Part shown: positions 1-8,346 of the stretch, piece after piece
Layout: the number at the start of each line of letters is the position of its first letter
Numbering within the stretch: position 1 is the first letter of the stretch
Source: Ruminococcus sp. YE71
GTDB lineage: Bacteria > Bacillota > Clostridia > Oscillospirales > Ruminococcaceae
Reading direction: 5' to 3'
Assembly (NCBI RefSeq): GCF_900119155.1
Contig: NZ_FPIR01000015.1
Coordinates: forward strand, 1 to 64,000
DNA length: 64,000 nt
The notes under the pieces: model-generated
Databases searched by the model: none
What the model saw: the letters and a program-made list of their open reading frames with translations, nothing else
What the model was told of the DNA's origin: nothing
Made by a program: the position numbers and the translations under genes

Positions 1-112
1 ATCCCATCCGCAAGGAGTAAGACCCCTGAAAGACTAACAGGTTGATAGGTTCAAGGTGTAAGCACAGTAATGTGTTCAGCCAGCGAATACTAATCGGTCG
101 AGGGCTTAACCT
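1..112 (+). rRNA. 23S rRNA, 3' end (partial)
   Basis: The first ~112 bases match the conserved 3' terminal part of bacterial 23S rRNA, including the region ending in TAATCGGTCGAGGGCTTAAC. The gene begins upstream of the window. A 5S rRNA follows after about 110 bases, the usual order of a bacterial rRNA operon, and no tRNA lies between them. Confidence 0.95.
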
Positions 113-225
113 TTAAGTGTGATACGAAGAATCAAGAGAATAACTCAGAAGCAAGACAAAGTTTCCTGTTCGATTTTGAGGCTGCAAAAAGCCGAAAGGG
201 TTTGACGCGAGAAGCGTTGAACTTA

Positions 226-342
226 GTCCGTGACGATAGCGATGAGGTTCCACCTGTTCCCATGCCGAACACAGAAGTTAAGCTCATCTACGCTGAAAAT
301 ACTTGCCTGGCGACGGGCTGGGAAGATAAGTAGTTGCGGACA
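226..342 (+). rRNA. 5S rRNA
   Basis: This stretch of about 117 bases has the 5S hallmarks GATAGCGATGAGGTTCCACC, CCCATGCCGAACACAGAAG and the 3' part ending near GTAGTTGCGGAC. It lies just after the 23S end and is followed by an intrinsic terminator, so it closes the rRNA operon. The exact ends are estimated. Confidence 0.95.
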
Positions 343-351
343 CTTAAAAAG

Positions 352-389
352 AAAAAGCTCGGAAACATCACGTTTTTGAGCTTTTTTTG
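352..389 (+). terminator. rRNA operon terminator
   Basis: The arms AAAAGCTC and GAGCTTTT enclose a short loop and are followed by a run of T directly after the 5S gene. Confidence 0.85.
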
Positions 390-400
390 TTTGTGTTAAA

Positions 401-434
401 GCCGCAGGAAAATTAAAATTTCCTGCGGCTTTTG
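401..434. terminator. second hairpin after the rRNA operon
   Basis: A near-perfect inverted repeat GCCGCAGGAAA / TTTCCTGCGGC followed by TTTT on the plus strand. It can act as a back-up terminator for the rRNA operon or as the end of a now-degraded minus-strand gene next to it. Confidence 0.7.
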
Positions 435-534
435 GTTCTTGTGTCAGTTTTTTCGCTACTTCGGCGATACCGTTCATGTAGTCGAATGTGAATTTGTTGC
501 CGTCAGCGCACTTTATGCTGTAGGTGCTGTCGAA
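433..534 (-). pseudogene. remnant of the 3' end of an unknown gene
   Basis: Reading the minus strand from just after a TAA at 535-537 gives about 33 residues that look like real protein (FDSTYSIKCADGNKF, then TFDYMNGIAEVAKKL) and run straight into the hairpin at 401-434 with no stop of their own. There is no start codon with a ribosome site. I read this as the leftover C-terminal end of a deleted gene. The parent family is not recognised. Confidence 0.35.
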
Positions 535-576
535 TTATACCAAGCTGCCTGTGAATAGTCACCTTCGGACAAAAAC

Positions 577-608
577 AGAGGACGAGCCCTGCTGCGGGTC
601 CGTCCTCT
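577..608 (-). terminator. terminator of the PL10-CE8 pectinase gene
   Basis: The arms AGAGGACG and CGTCCTCT enclose a second GC stem. Read on the minus strand the hairpin is followed by CTGTTTTTG, just past the stop codon of the pectinase gene. Confidence 0.8.
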
Positions 609-618
609 TTGATGTTGC

Positions 619-3600
619 TTATCTGATCGTAACGACCGCGTAGTGCTTGAGCGACTCGTCAGCCGTCCAGACACCGTTGATCTTGGCGGCGACTGCCACC
701 TTGTAGCTTGCGCCGGGGGTGAGGTTCTTCGGGCTTGTGTAGCTCGGAGTCGAAGCGGAGATGTCGGAATTCAGGATTCTCCACTTGCCTGTGTAGTACG
801 CTGCCACACAGTACTTGGTCGCACCCTCAACAGGCGCCCATGTGAGCCTTACGCGGTGATTCTGCTCGTCGTACTCGATGTTGGTGAACTGCGGATATAC
901 AGGGGTCGAAGCCTGATAGGGGACTGCCAGCACGATGTAGTTGACCGCCATTTTCTCGCCGCCGTTGGAGCCGAGGGTCACCTTCGTGCCCGACTTCACG
1001 TCCTTCTTGTACAGTGCGAGCTCAACACCGTTCGATACTGTCAGCGAAGTGCCGACTGCCGTCCAGGAGCTCAGCCAGCTGAGGTTCGCGCTCACTCTGG
1101 TATCAACTGCGGTGTAGACGGTGATGTCCTTTGCGGCAGTGAATTCCGCCAGATCGGAGGTGTACAGCTTGGATTCGCAGGCGGTCTTTACAACTTCCGC
1201 ATTGTTGAGGTAGTCTGGAACTCCCTGAACGGTGAAGTCACGGTCGCCGAAAATGGTGGAACCGTTGCCGAAGCCGCTTACGATCGACCAGTTTGCGGCG
1301 TTCTGTTTGTCGTTGACGATGAGGTTCTGAATGAGGCTGCCGTTGAGCGGTTCAACCTTCTTCTCGGAAACAAGGACGAAGTAGTTGACGCATCCTGTGG
1401 AGCCGCCGTTTGTGCCGAGGGTGATCTTTGCGCCCGAGGCGAAGTCCTTCTTGTAGAGCACCATCGTCAGGTCATTGGAGGTGGTGATGACTTCGTCGGT
1501 CTTTGTCCAGTCGGACAGCCACGAGGGCAGAGACGAAACGATTCGGCTGTCAACCGCTGTGTATACGGTGATGTCGGAACCTGCGGTGAATGTGCCGAGG
1601 TCGGAGGTGACGGTCTTGGAGTCGCAGGCAGTTCTGATAGCCTCAGCGCCTGCAACCGACGCGGGAACGTTGACTGCCGTGAAGTCGCGGTCGCCGAAGA
1701 TCTTCGATCCCGAGCCGAAGCCGCTGTAGATCGACCAGCTCGCCGCGTGTGCGGTGTCGGCAACGGTCAGATCCTTGACGAGAGTTCCGCTGATGGGATC
1801 AACGGTGATGGGAGTGCCCGAGTAGTTGTAGTAGTAGGGCGCCCAGCCGCTCAGATAAGTGCCCACGTCAAGTCCGCTGGCAGAGTACTTGACAGTTCCC
1901 GAAACACGGCCCGAGGTGTTGACTGCCGCGCCGTTGACGGTGGTGTTGTATTCCTTGAACTTCGCGTTCTCGGGGGCGTTGCCGCTCATGCTTGCCCAGC
2001 CTGCGGAGGTTATCATGCTCTCGGAAGCGAGCTTTGTGTTGACGAACGCAACGTCCGCCTCAGCACCCCATGGTCTGCCGAAGTTGCCCGAGCCGACCTT
2101 CATGCCGCTAGTTCCCGAAATGTTGCACTCGGAGAAGAGGTACTTGCCGTCGCTCTTGGCTGCGGTGATGTAGCCGCCGACCGCCTTGTCGGTGTAGCCT
2201 GCCCACACGAGGTCGCAGTTCTGGAAGATGCAGGTGCCCTGACCGAAGATATAGTCGGTGTTGCCTTCGATGCGGCAGTCACGGTAGTACTCGTGAGCGC
2301 CCCTGGTGAAGAGGGTGTCCTGGCTTCCGAGGAATGTACACTTGTAGAATTCGCTGTAGTCGCCCTCGACCGCAATAGCCGCGCCGCGCTCGGTAGCGGT
2401 CTTGCTCTTGACGTCAGCGCCCTTGTAGCGCTGGAAGGTGATCGACTCGCTGCCCGATACCTCAACGCCGTCGGCGATCTCTTCGTCGGTGACATAGCGG
2501 TTGAAGGAGTTCTCGAAAGTGATATATTCAGCGCGGAAATACGACGCCTTGGTGTGGAGCGCAACAGCACTGCCCCATCGTGTAGCCTCGCCCTTGGAGG
2601 ACTTGGACTTTGCGTTGGAGGCGTTGTAATAGCCGTCGCTGCCCATGCTGTAGTACTTATATCCGATGCCGTAGTACCATGTGATCTTGACTTCCTGCGA
2701 GGGGTTGTCGTTGATGAAACTGATATACGGTGTGTTCACGCGCACCTGCTCGCGGTATGTTCCCGGCGCGATATGGATATTTACGCGGGTCTGCTCGGAG
2801 GTGGGGTTAAGAGCCGCCGCCGCATCGACTGCCGCCTGAATGGTGCTGTAGTTCTTCGACTGACTGGGGTAGCCGACGTACAGATGAGTACCCTGCGTCG
2901 GCTGCGGAGTGGTGACCTCCGGCTCGGGCAGAGTGCCGAGCTTTATATTGTTGGCGCACCAGTTTCCGTACCATGCGTAACCGGTCCTGCGCTCAAGGCT
3001 GATCTGGGTCACGTCGGTGTAAGCCTTGCCGTCGCGGTCTGCAAACATGGGCTTGCTGTTCTGGAGATCGTAGAATCTCGCCCAGATAGTCGAGCCGCTG
3101 GAGTAGTTCAGCACCTTGTCGGTCTTGTCGGAGTTCCAGTTCCAGCTGGTGTTCTCTATCTTCACCGAATCGAACCACTTGACAGCGGCGTTGATGCTGC
3201 GGATGACCTCGGCGGTCTGCTTTTCCTTCGGCAGCGAGCGCAGGAAATCAACGATGCCGACGCTCTCGGAGGTGCATACCGACGGCAGCTCATAGGCTCT
3301 CGCACCTGCGGGAGCGAGCGTGTACTCGTCGTGCTGCTGACCCCAAGCGGTGAGGGTGCCGTTTATCTTGATCTGCGTGTTGAGGATGCACTGGATGCCC
3401 TTGTTCACGGCGTTTTCAGCCTTGCTCTGGTAGCTCGAATCCACCCACGCGAAGGCGCCCGACTTCTTCGAGACCTCCTGAAGCACGTTCAGGACAGCCA
3501 CAATCGCGGTGTCGTTGTAGGTGATATGAGCGTGGTAGGTGCCTGCGTCGTTGAACACCTGCGGCCATCCGCCGTTGGAGTACTGACCGTTGATGAGCAG

Positions 3601-3981
3601 GTCGAGACCCTTCAGGCAGGCGGTCTTGTACTTTGCGGTACCTGTTGCGTTGTAAACATTAGCCAGAAAACGTATCTGTCCCCATGTGGCATTGTTGTCG
3701 ATGGTGGACTTGTTCCACGAGCCTGTTGTGGCGGTCTTCATGTCCTTGCGCCAGCCGCCGTCGGACAGCTGATATGCGATCATCTCGTCAGCGAGCGCTG
3801 CCGCCTCGGAACCCTTCCACCAGGAAGAGTCTTTCTTGGAGTAGGTACTCCAGTTAAAGTCGTTCTCGCCTGCGAACGCCACGAGCCCCGTCTGCACCTG
3901 CGGCAGGAGGGGAGTCGCCGTTGACATTACCATTCCTGCCGCGAGCAGTACGCAGGCGGCACTTTTGGACGATCTCTTCAT
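619..3981 (-). CDS. secreted PL10 pectate lyase - CE8 pectin methylesterase
   Basis: A 1120-residue exported bifunctional pectinase. Residues 1-38 form a signal peptide. Residues ~40-350 resemble PL10 pectate lyase, with GGWPQVF at 137-143 and HITYNDTA at 152-159. Residues ~365-720 resemble CE8 pectinesterase: QDTLF at 554-558 and DYIFG at 576-580 hold the catalytic residues, and GRPWG starts at 635. Two ~145-residue repeats follow (~727-875 and 876-1022), each with GDRDFT and a VDSR/VDTR motif and ending in a conserved NGG...VNY stretch. Residues 1026-1120 are a fibronectin-like module resembling CBM37. The enzyme should de-esterify pectin and cut the freed polygalacturonate in one molecule outside the cell. 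The start has AAGGAG eight bases upstream. Family calls are by motif; fusion of lyase and esterase is known in gut and rumen bacteria. Confidence 0.9.
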   Translation of the reverse strand: MKRSSKSAACVLLAAGMVMSTATPLLPQVQTGLVAFAGENDFNWSTYSKKDSSWWKGSEAAALADEMIAYQLSDGGWRKDMKTATTGSWNKSTIDNNATWGQIRFLANVYNATGTAKYKTACLKGLDLLINGQYSNGGWPQVFNDAGTYHAHITYNDTAIVAVLNVLQEVSKKSGAFAWVDSSYQSKAENAVNKGIQCILNTQIKINGTLTAWGQQHDEYTLAPAGARAYELPSVCTSESVGIVDFLRSLPKEKQTAEVIRSINAAVKWFDSVKIENTSWNWNSDKTDKVLNYSSGSTIWARFYDLQNSKPMFADRDGKAYTDVTQISLERRTGYAWYGNWCANNIKLGTLPEPEVTTPQPTQGTHLYVGYPSQSKNYSTIQAAVDAAAALNPTSEQTRVNIHIAPGTYREQVRVNTPYISFINDNPSQEVKITWYYGIGYKYYSMGSDGYYNASNAKSKSSKGEATRWGSAVALHTKASYFRAEYITFENSFNRYVTDEEIADGVEVSGSESITFQRYKGADVKSKTATERGAAIAVEGDYSEFYKCTFLGSQDTLFTRGAHEYYRDCRIEGNTDYIFGQGTCIFQNCDLVWAGYTDKAVGGYITAAKSDGKYLFSECNISGTSGMKVGSGNFGRPWGAEADVAFVNTKLASESMITSAGWASMSGNAPENAKFKEYNTTVNGAAVNTSGRVSGTVKYSASGLDVGTYLSGWAPYYYNYSGTPITVDPISGTLVKDLTVADTAHAASWSIYSGFGSGSKIFGDRDFTAVNVPASVAGAEAIRTACDSKTVTSDLGTFTAGSDITVYTAVDSRIVSSLPSWLSDWTKTDEVITTSNDLTMVLYKKDFASGAKITLGTNGGSTGCVNYFVLVSEKKVEPLNGSLIQNLIVNDKQNAANWSIVSGFGNGSTIFGDRDFTVQGVPDYLNNAEVVKTACESKLYTSDLAEFTAAKDITVYTAVDTRVSANLSWLSSWTAVGTSLTVSNGVELALYKKDVKSGTKVTLGSNGGEKMAVNYIVLAVPYQASTPVYPQFTNIEYDEQNHRVRLTWAPVEGATKYCVAAYYTGKWRILNSDISASTPSYTSPKNLTPGASYKVAVAAKINGVWTADESLKHYAVVTIR

Positions 3982-4060
3982 AATAAGTCACTCCTTATAA
4001 AAATATTAACATATGTTCTGATACTGACATTTAGTTTCGCTTAAAAATCTAACCAAATAT

Positions 4061-4089
4061 ATTATAGCGCTTTTAAACGCATATGTCAA
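4061..4089 (-). promoter_or_regulatory. promoter of the PL10-CE8 gene
   Basis: On the minus strand TTGACA (4084-4089) and TATAAT (4061-4066) are 17 bases apart, a consensus vegetative promoter. It leaves an untranslated leader of about 75 bases before the start codon at 3981. Confidence 0.8.
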
Positions 4090-4224
4090 TGAATTATCTG
4101 AAAATAATTTGTTTTATTATGAAATTTTTGTACTGTTTAGCCTAAGTGCTGTCTCGGCTGTTTCGTGGCCGCAGATAGTCGGATGCAAGATATTTGACCG
4201 TGTCCGATCTGTCACCAAAAACCG

Positions 4225-4262
4225 AGCGGCACACCTGCCGTCAGACGGGTATGCCGCTTTTT
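4225..4262. terminator. terminator hairpin after the lipoprotein gene
   Basis: GCGGCACACC pairs with GGTATGCCGC around a small inner stem. T runs flank both sides (TTTTTG on the plus strand; GGTTTTTGG four bases after the stem on the minus strand), so it may work in both directions. It sits one base past the lipoprotein stop codon. Confidence 0.7.
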
Positions 4263-4263
4263 G

Positions 4264-5781
4264 TCATGAATCCGATTCGTAATAGGGGTCACGGTAGCTC
4301 TTGAAATAGTCATACGGAACGGCAGGTTCTGCATTTGCGATATCAGCATCGACATCTCCGCTGCCGTATTCTCCCGCGTTTTCAATGATATGAAGGATCT
4401 GCGATGCTTTCTCCTTATCTTCGAGAAGGCAGAAATAGCTCTCGCTTGCGGTGTACTGCGGGTCGAGCTCGATGGCGGCATAGGACAGCAGCGTATCGTA
4501 AAACTCACCGCAGTTATCGCCGAGCAGGATCTTTTCGGGCTGCGCTTCGTCGATGAGCCAGCCGAAATTTATCGTGCAGTAGCCGTCGGGCAGGTGCAGC
4601 ACATCGTGGGTTTTGCGCCACTGCTTCGGCAGCCACAGCATCTGCCTTGTGTCGCTCTCATCCATGCACTCGCTCTTCTTGTACAGTATCCCGTCGAGGA
4701 AGAATACGGGCAGTCCGCTGTCCGCTGTGACGGAGGTGTAGGGCGGGTCGATGTAATCGGACGACGCGAAGCTCAGTATCATCTCGTCGCTGTAATGGCT
4801 GTTCAGATGTATGCTGCCGTCCTTGTGAACGATGAGCGCAAAGTCGTTGTCGAAAGCATGGGGCATCTCAGTGTAACGTTCGTAAACGAGCGGTCGGTTC
4901 CTGTAGCTGTCCGAATAGATGTAGCTGATCTCCTCGGTATCATCGCAGGTCTCCCCGATGGTGAAATCATCGACACAGAAACAGTCGTCGTCCATGTACA
5001 CGGTCTTGAAGCCGCTAAGCTTCACATCGAACAGCCCCGTGTACAATACCTCGGGCGCCTTGCCGCCGTACTCCGTCTGCTCGTCGAGGGCATCCCTGAA
5101 CCTGTCCGAGAGCCTTTCCCTGTCGAATGTCTCCTGCTTTACGAGCCCTTCGGGGTCTCTGATACCTCTGAAAGTCATGACGATGCGCCCGTCCGCGATT
5201 TCGAGCGTGCCCTCGGCGGTGTACTCGTCGGTCAGCCCGACGTTCACCGTCAGCTCGGGCACCGACTTTACGAAATCGGGGTCTGCCTCGGTGAAATTCT
5301 CCGCCTTCGAGAGGAACGGCTTGTAGATAAGCCGAAGTTCATCGCCGCGGTACTCCGCGTTCTCAAAGCGAAGAAAGCGGTATTCGTCGGAGTCTTCGCT
5401 CACGATGGGCGGCACGGGGTATCTGTACTTGTGCTCGCTGTCGTAAACGGAGTTGTAGTACTCTAACATATGTTCGTACTCCGAAGTGTCGTTCGGGTCG
5501 ATGGCGTAGCCTATGATGTCAAGATAAGCGTCGTTCGGTATCAGGTCGCAGTAGAACATACCGCTTATATCAGAGATGCGGCTTCTGAGGTCGAGGGTCT
5601 GCCACTCGGTGCTGTCCGCCGATGCGCTTTCGGACGCATTGTCTGTGGGAATGTCGCTCATACAGCCTGCCATGAAAAGCGCAGTCCCTCCGATGAGAAG
5701 CACGCCTGCCGCACATACAGCCGCAGACCTTGCGCGTGAACGTCGGACGGGATTTTTTGCTGTCTGTCCGCGATGTTTCAT
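4264..5781 (-). CDS. large lipoprotein of unknown function
   Basis: A 505-residue protein with an unusually long basic N-terminus, a hydrophobic segment (~20-38) and the lipobox FMAGC with the lipidated Cys at residue 40, so it should be anchored on the outer face of the membrane. The mature part is rich in Asp, Glu and Tyr and shows no enzyme motif that I recognise. The start used here (ATG at 5781) has GGGAGGAG upstream on the minus strand; an in-frame ATG 48 bases earlier has no ribosome site. It is a single-gene unit, divergent from the PadR gene. Confidence 0.75.
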   Translation of the reverse strand: MKHRGQTAKNPVRRSRARSAAVCAAGVLLIGGTALFMAGCMSDIPTDNASESASADSTEWQTLDLRSRISDISGMFYCDLIPNDAYLDIIGYAIDPNDTSEYEHMLEYYNSVYDSEHKYRYPVPPIVSEDSDEYRFLRFENAEYRGDELRLIYKPFLSKAENFTEADPDFVKSVPELTVNVGLTDEYTAEGTLEIADGRIVMTFRGIRDPEGLVKQETFDRERLSDRFRDALDEQTEYGGKAPEVLYTGLFDVKLSGFKTVYMDDDCFCVDDFTIGETCDDTEEISYIYSDSYRNRPLVYERYTEMPHAFDNDFALIVHKDGSIHLNSHYSDEMILSFASSDYIDPPYTSVTADSGLPVFFLDGILYKKSECMDESDTRQMLWLPKQWRKTHDVLHLPDGYCTINFGWLIDEAQPEKILLGDNCGEFYDTLLSYAAIELDPQYTASESYFCLLEDKEKASQILHIIENAGEYGSGDVDADIANAEPAVPYDYFKSYRDPYYESDS

Positions 5782-5886
5782 TGTTTTCTCCTCCCGTTTA
5801 TATATGTTCGGTGGAAGATAGTATATCACAAAAACCGCGCCCTGTCAACATTTACGGAAGGCGAAAAAATTTTTTTGAAGAACTAC

Positions 5887-5947
5887 TTGACAAAGCAAAG
5901 TACCTGTGGTATAATATCATCAAGCTACTAAACAATGCAAAGTAGCT
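5887..5947 (+). promoter_or_regulatory. promoter and likely operator of the padR gene
   Basis: TTGACA (5887-5892) and TATAAT (5910-5915) are spaced by 17 bases. Just downstream the arms AGCTACT (5923-5929) and AGTAGCT (5941-5947) form an inverted repeat around the expected transcription start, and GCAAAGTA occurs twice in the region. This is the kind of site by which PadR-type repressors control their own gene; autoregulation is inferred. Confidence 0.65.
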
Positions 5948-5967
5948 CGGAGAGAAGGGACACGCCT

Positions 5968-6324
5968 ATGGACAACGCGCAACTGCTGAAAGGCATACTT
6001 GAGGGCTGTGTGCTGGCGATCATCGCCGAGGGTGAGACCTACGGCTATGAGATAATCGGCGAGCTTGAAAAGGCGGGCTTTGAGGAGATCGGCGAGGGGA
6101 CGCTCTACCCCGTTCTCACAAGGCTCGACAAGAACAAGCTGATACAATGCCGCAGAGCAAAATCACCTCTGGGGCCTGTGCGGAAGTATTACAGCATCAC
6201 GGACGAGGGGGCGGGTGCCCTGAACGACTTCAAAGAAAGATACAGAAAGATCAGCCGGAGCGCGGGCCAGCTTTTGTTTGGGTCGGCGCAGGAAGAGGAA
6301 CAGCAGGACGGAGGTACATCATGA
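5968..6324 (+). CDS. PadR-family transcriptional regulator
   Basis: A 118-residue protein matching the PadR N-terminal winged helix: LLKGILEGCVLAIIAEGETY, then GYEIIGEL, EGTLYPVLTRLD and the wing segment KYYSITDEGA. The start at 5968 is chosen over an earlier in-frame codon because AGAAGGGA lies just upstream. PadR proteins usually repress a neighbouring membrane or efflux gene. Here the start of the next gene overlaps the stop by four bases (ATGA), so the two are translationally coupled. The PadR family often pairs with small helical-domain membrane proteins, which fits the neighbour. Confidence 0.9.
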   Translation: MDNAQLLKGILEGCVLAIIAEGETYGYEIIGELEKAGFEEIGEGTLYPVLTRLDKNKLIQCRRAKSPLGPVRKYYSITDEGAGALNDFKERYRKISRSAGQLLFGSAQEEEQQDGGTS

Positions 6325-7382
6325 TAAATTCTCATGCTATCTACATCGAAAAGCTACAGCCTGAGTACAGGTCGGTGTTCAGGAAGATACGCGACTACGT
6401 GACGGCGAGCAACATGGACGAGATCAGGAATGAGGAGATGCTCAGCGAGGTCATGGACACATTCCTCTCGGCGCAGAACGAGGGAAAGCCTGTGGAGCAG
6501 GTCATCGGCGGCGACCTCGGGACGTTCTGCCGTCAGCTTTGCTCGGACATCGGCGTGAAGAGCCGTGTCATAAATTTCCTCGAAGCGATGCAGCCGATCG
6601 TTTCGGTACTTGCGATATTCGGCGTTCTCGACCTTGTCAAAATGCTTGAAAAGCTGTCCGACGGCGAGAAGTTCAGCATCCTGACCTACCGCGGCGAAGA
6701 GAATGTCCCTGCGTTCCTGCTGGGCGGTCTGATGTTCGCGGCAGTCGTGTACGCGGGCAGATTCTTTATCAAGAGACTGGTTTTCACCAGACCCGATACA
6801 TACAAAAAGCTGGCTTTCCTTATAAGAGCCGTGACCCTCGTGCTGATGCTGGCGGTCATCCTCATCCTGTTCAATGGCGCCGAAGCAAAGGGCACATATC
6901 TCTGGGTGACACTGCTTTTCTGCGCGGTTTTTCTGACCGCCTACAGGTTCATCACCCGTGAGAGCAGGCGTTACAAGAAGGAGAACCGCATCTCGCTGGG
7001 CGAAATGGCAGGCACTTCGGCGAACATCAGTCTCGACATCGAGCAGACGGAAATGAAGCGCTTTGAGAAGCTGAACAGCAAAAACGTCCGCAAGGGCAAG
7101 CCTGAGCTGACCTTCGGGCAGTTCCTCGACCGCGAGGAAAAAAGCTGTACGAGCTGGGACAAGCGCCCCGCGTTCTACATCTTTCTGGTGCCTGCTTCGA
7201 CGGTGCTGGGACTGATAATAACGACATTTGCAGGCGGTTTTGAGGGCTTTTCGGATATGCTCGTCTTTATCGGCGTGATGCTTGCCGTTGAGGGCGCCAT
7301 AATGTACGGTGTATACCGCTTGGTCGATACGGGAACGAAGGCGCGGCTCAGCTGGCTGAGGTCGAAGCGCGAAAGCGAATAA
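6321..7382 (+). CDS. PadR-coupled membrane protein with helical N-terminal domain
   Basis: A 353-residue protein. The N-terminal ~90 residues are helical and resemble the cytoplasmic domain found in proteins encoded next to PadR regulators (HAAS/DUF1700-like). After that come hydrophobic segments near residues 95-110, 130-150, 168-188 and 193-213, a long hydrophilic loop with QFLDREEKSC, and a final pair of membrane segments around 285-335. The start overlaps the padR stop (ATGA) and has GGAGG upstream. The family call is tentative. The role is unknown; it may sense or transmit an envelope signal to PadR. Confidence 0.75.
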   Translation: MINSHAIYIEKLQPEYRSVFRKIRDYVTASNMDEIRNEEMLSEVMDTFLSAQNEGKPVEQVIGGDLGTFCRQLCSDIGVKSRVINFLEAMQPIVSVLAIFGVLDLVKMLEKLSDGEKFSILTYRGEENVPAFLLGGLMFAAVVYAGRFFIKRLVFTRPDTYKKLAFLIRAVTLVLMLAVILILFNGAEAKGTYLWVTLLFCAVFLTAYRFITRESRRYKKENRISLGEMAGTSANISLDIEQTEMKRFEKLNSKNVRKGKPELTFGQFLDREEKSCTSWDKRPAFYIFLVPASTVLGLIITTFAGGFEGFSDMLVFIGVMLAVEGAIMYGVYRLVDTGTKARLSWLRSKRESE

Positions 7383-7389
7383 CAGACAT

Positions 7390-7427
7390 AAAGGACAGAT
7401 GCTTCGGACGTAACATCTGTCCTTTTT
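7390..7427 (+). terminator. terminator of the padR operon
   Basis: AAGGACAGATG pairs with CATCTGTCCTT and is followed by TTTTT, a few bases past the stop codon of the membrane protein gene. Confidence 0.9.
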
Positions 7428-7470
7428 CTGCGACCTGCATTTTGCATCAAGCGTGCTGAAAAACATACGA

Positions 7471-7538
7471 ATGTGACTAAAGTCACATCAAAAAACTGCC
7501 ATTATTCACTACCGCCCTTTGCAGATATGGTGTATAAT
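7471..7538 (+). promoter_or_regulatory. palindromic operator and promoter of the ABC exporter operon
   Basis: Positions 7471-7488 hold a perfect inverted repeat, ATGTGACT-AA-AGTCACAT. A good -10 box TATAAT lies at 7533-7538, but the -35 position (TACCGC) is poor, the pattern of an activator-dependent promoter. The palindrome is centred about 65 bases upstream of the expected start point. The NarL-type regulator encoded at 12206-12841 is the natural candidate to bind it; this is inference. Confidence 0.65.
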
Positions 7539-7578
7539 GGTTACAGTAAGAACAAAAACGAAAAAACGGAGGTCAAAC

Positions 7579-8337
7579 ATGGAAAATGTAATCCTTAAAA
7601 CTACACAGCTGACAAAGAAATACAACAACAAAGCGGTGGTCGATGACCTTTCGCTGGAGATACGCCGCGGAGAGATATTCGGTCTGCTGGGGCCGAACGG
7701 AGCAGGCAAGAGCACTACGATGAACATGATATGCTCCACCGTCGCGCCCACGGCAGGCAGGGTGGAACTGTTCGGGAAAGAGCTCCGCTCGCACCGCAAG
7801 GAGGTCATCCGCAGGATAGGCTACATCCCGCAGGAGCTGGCGATACACGGCAATCTCAAGGCGTGGGAGAACGCCGAGATGTTCATCTCGCTGTACGGGC
7901 TCAAGGGCGAAAAGCTCAGGCAGGCGGTCACGGAATCGCTGGAGTACGTGGGGCTGAACGAGTGCCGAAACGAGTTCGCAAAGCACTTCTCGGGGGGCAT
8001 GAAGCGAAGGCTGAACATCGCCTGCGCCATCGGCCACTCCCCCGAACTGCTGATATTCGACGAGCCGACCGTCGGCATCGACCCGCAGTCGCGCAACTTC
8101 ATCCTCGAAAAGATAAAGGAGTCGAACAGCAGCGGCGCGACGGTAATCTACACGAGCCATTACATGGAAGAGGTCGAGGCCATATGCACCCGCATCGCCA
8201 TCATGGACAACGGCAGGATAATCGCCTGCGGGTCGAGTGCCGAGCTGAAAAAGATGGTGAACGGAAATGACGACATCACACTTGAAGAGGTGTTCCTCAC
8301 GCTGACGGGAAAGAAGCTCAGAGACATCGAGGGATAA
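7579..8337 (+). CDS. ABC-2 exporter ATP-binding protein
   Basis: A 252-residue ATPase of the drug/antibiotic exporter type. It has Walker A GPNGAGKST (38-46), the signature FSGGMKRRLNIA (from 137), Walker B LLIFDEPTVGIDP (from 157) and the switch His in TSHYMEE. GGAGG stands upstream of the ATG at 7579. It heads an operon with two permease genes, a sensor kinase and, past repeat DNA, a response regulator. The likely job is export of, or protection from, a membrane-active compound sensed by the kinase. Confidence 0.92.
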   Translation: MENVILKTTQLTKKYNNKAVVDDLSLEIRRGEIFGLLGPNGAGKSTTMNMICSTVAPTAGRVELFGKELRSHRKEVIRRIGYIPQELAIHGNLKAWENAEMFISLYGLKGEKLRQAVTESLEYVGLNECRNEFAKHFSGGMKRRLNIACAIGHSPELLIFDEPTVGIDPQSRNFILEKIKESNSSGATVIYTSHYMEEVEAICTRIAIMDNGRIIACGSSAELKKMVNGNDDITLEEVFLTLTGKKLRDIEG

Positions 8338-8346
8338 GGTGAGAAA

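Noticed and set aside
643-3924. A 1093-residue plus-strand frame opposite the PL10-CE8 gene
   Set aside because: It is an antisense shadow: low-complexity Val/Leu/Gly/Arg composition, no motif and no ribosome site, while the minus-strand gene has complete enzyme signatures. Similar long frames opposite the other GC-rich enzyme genes were rejected on the same grounds.
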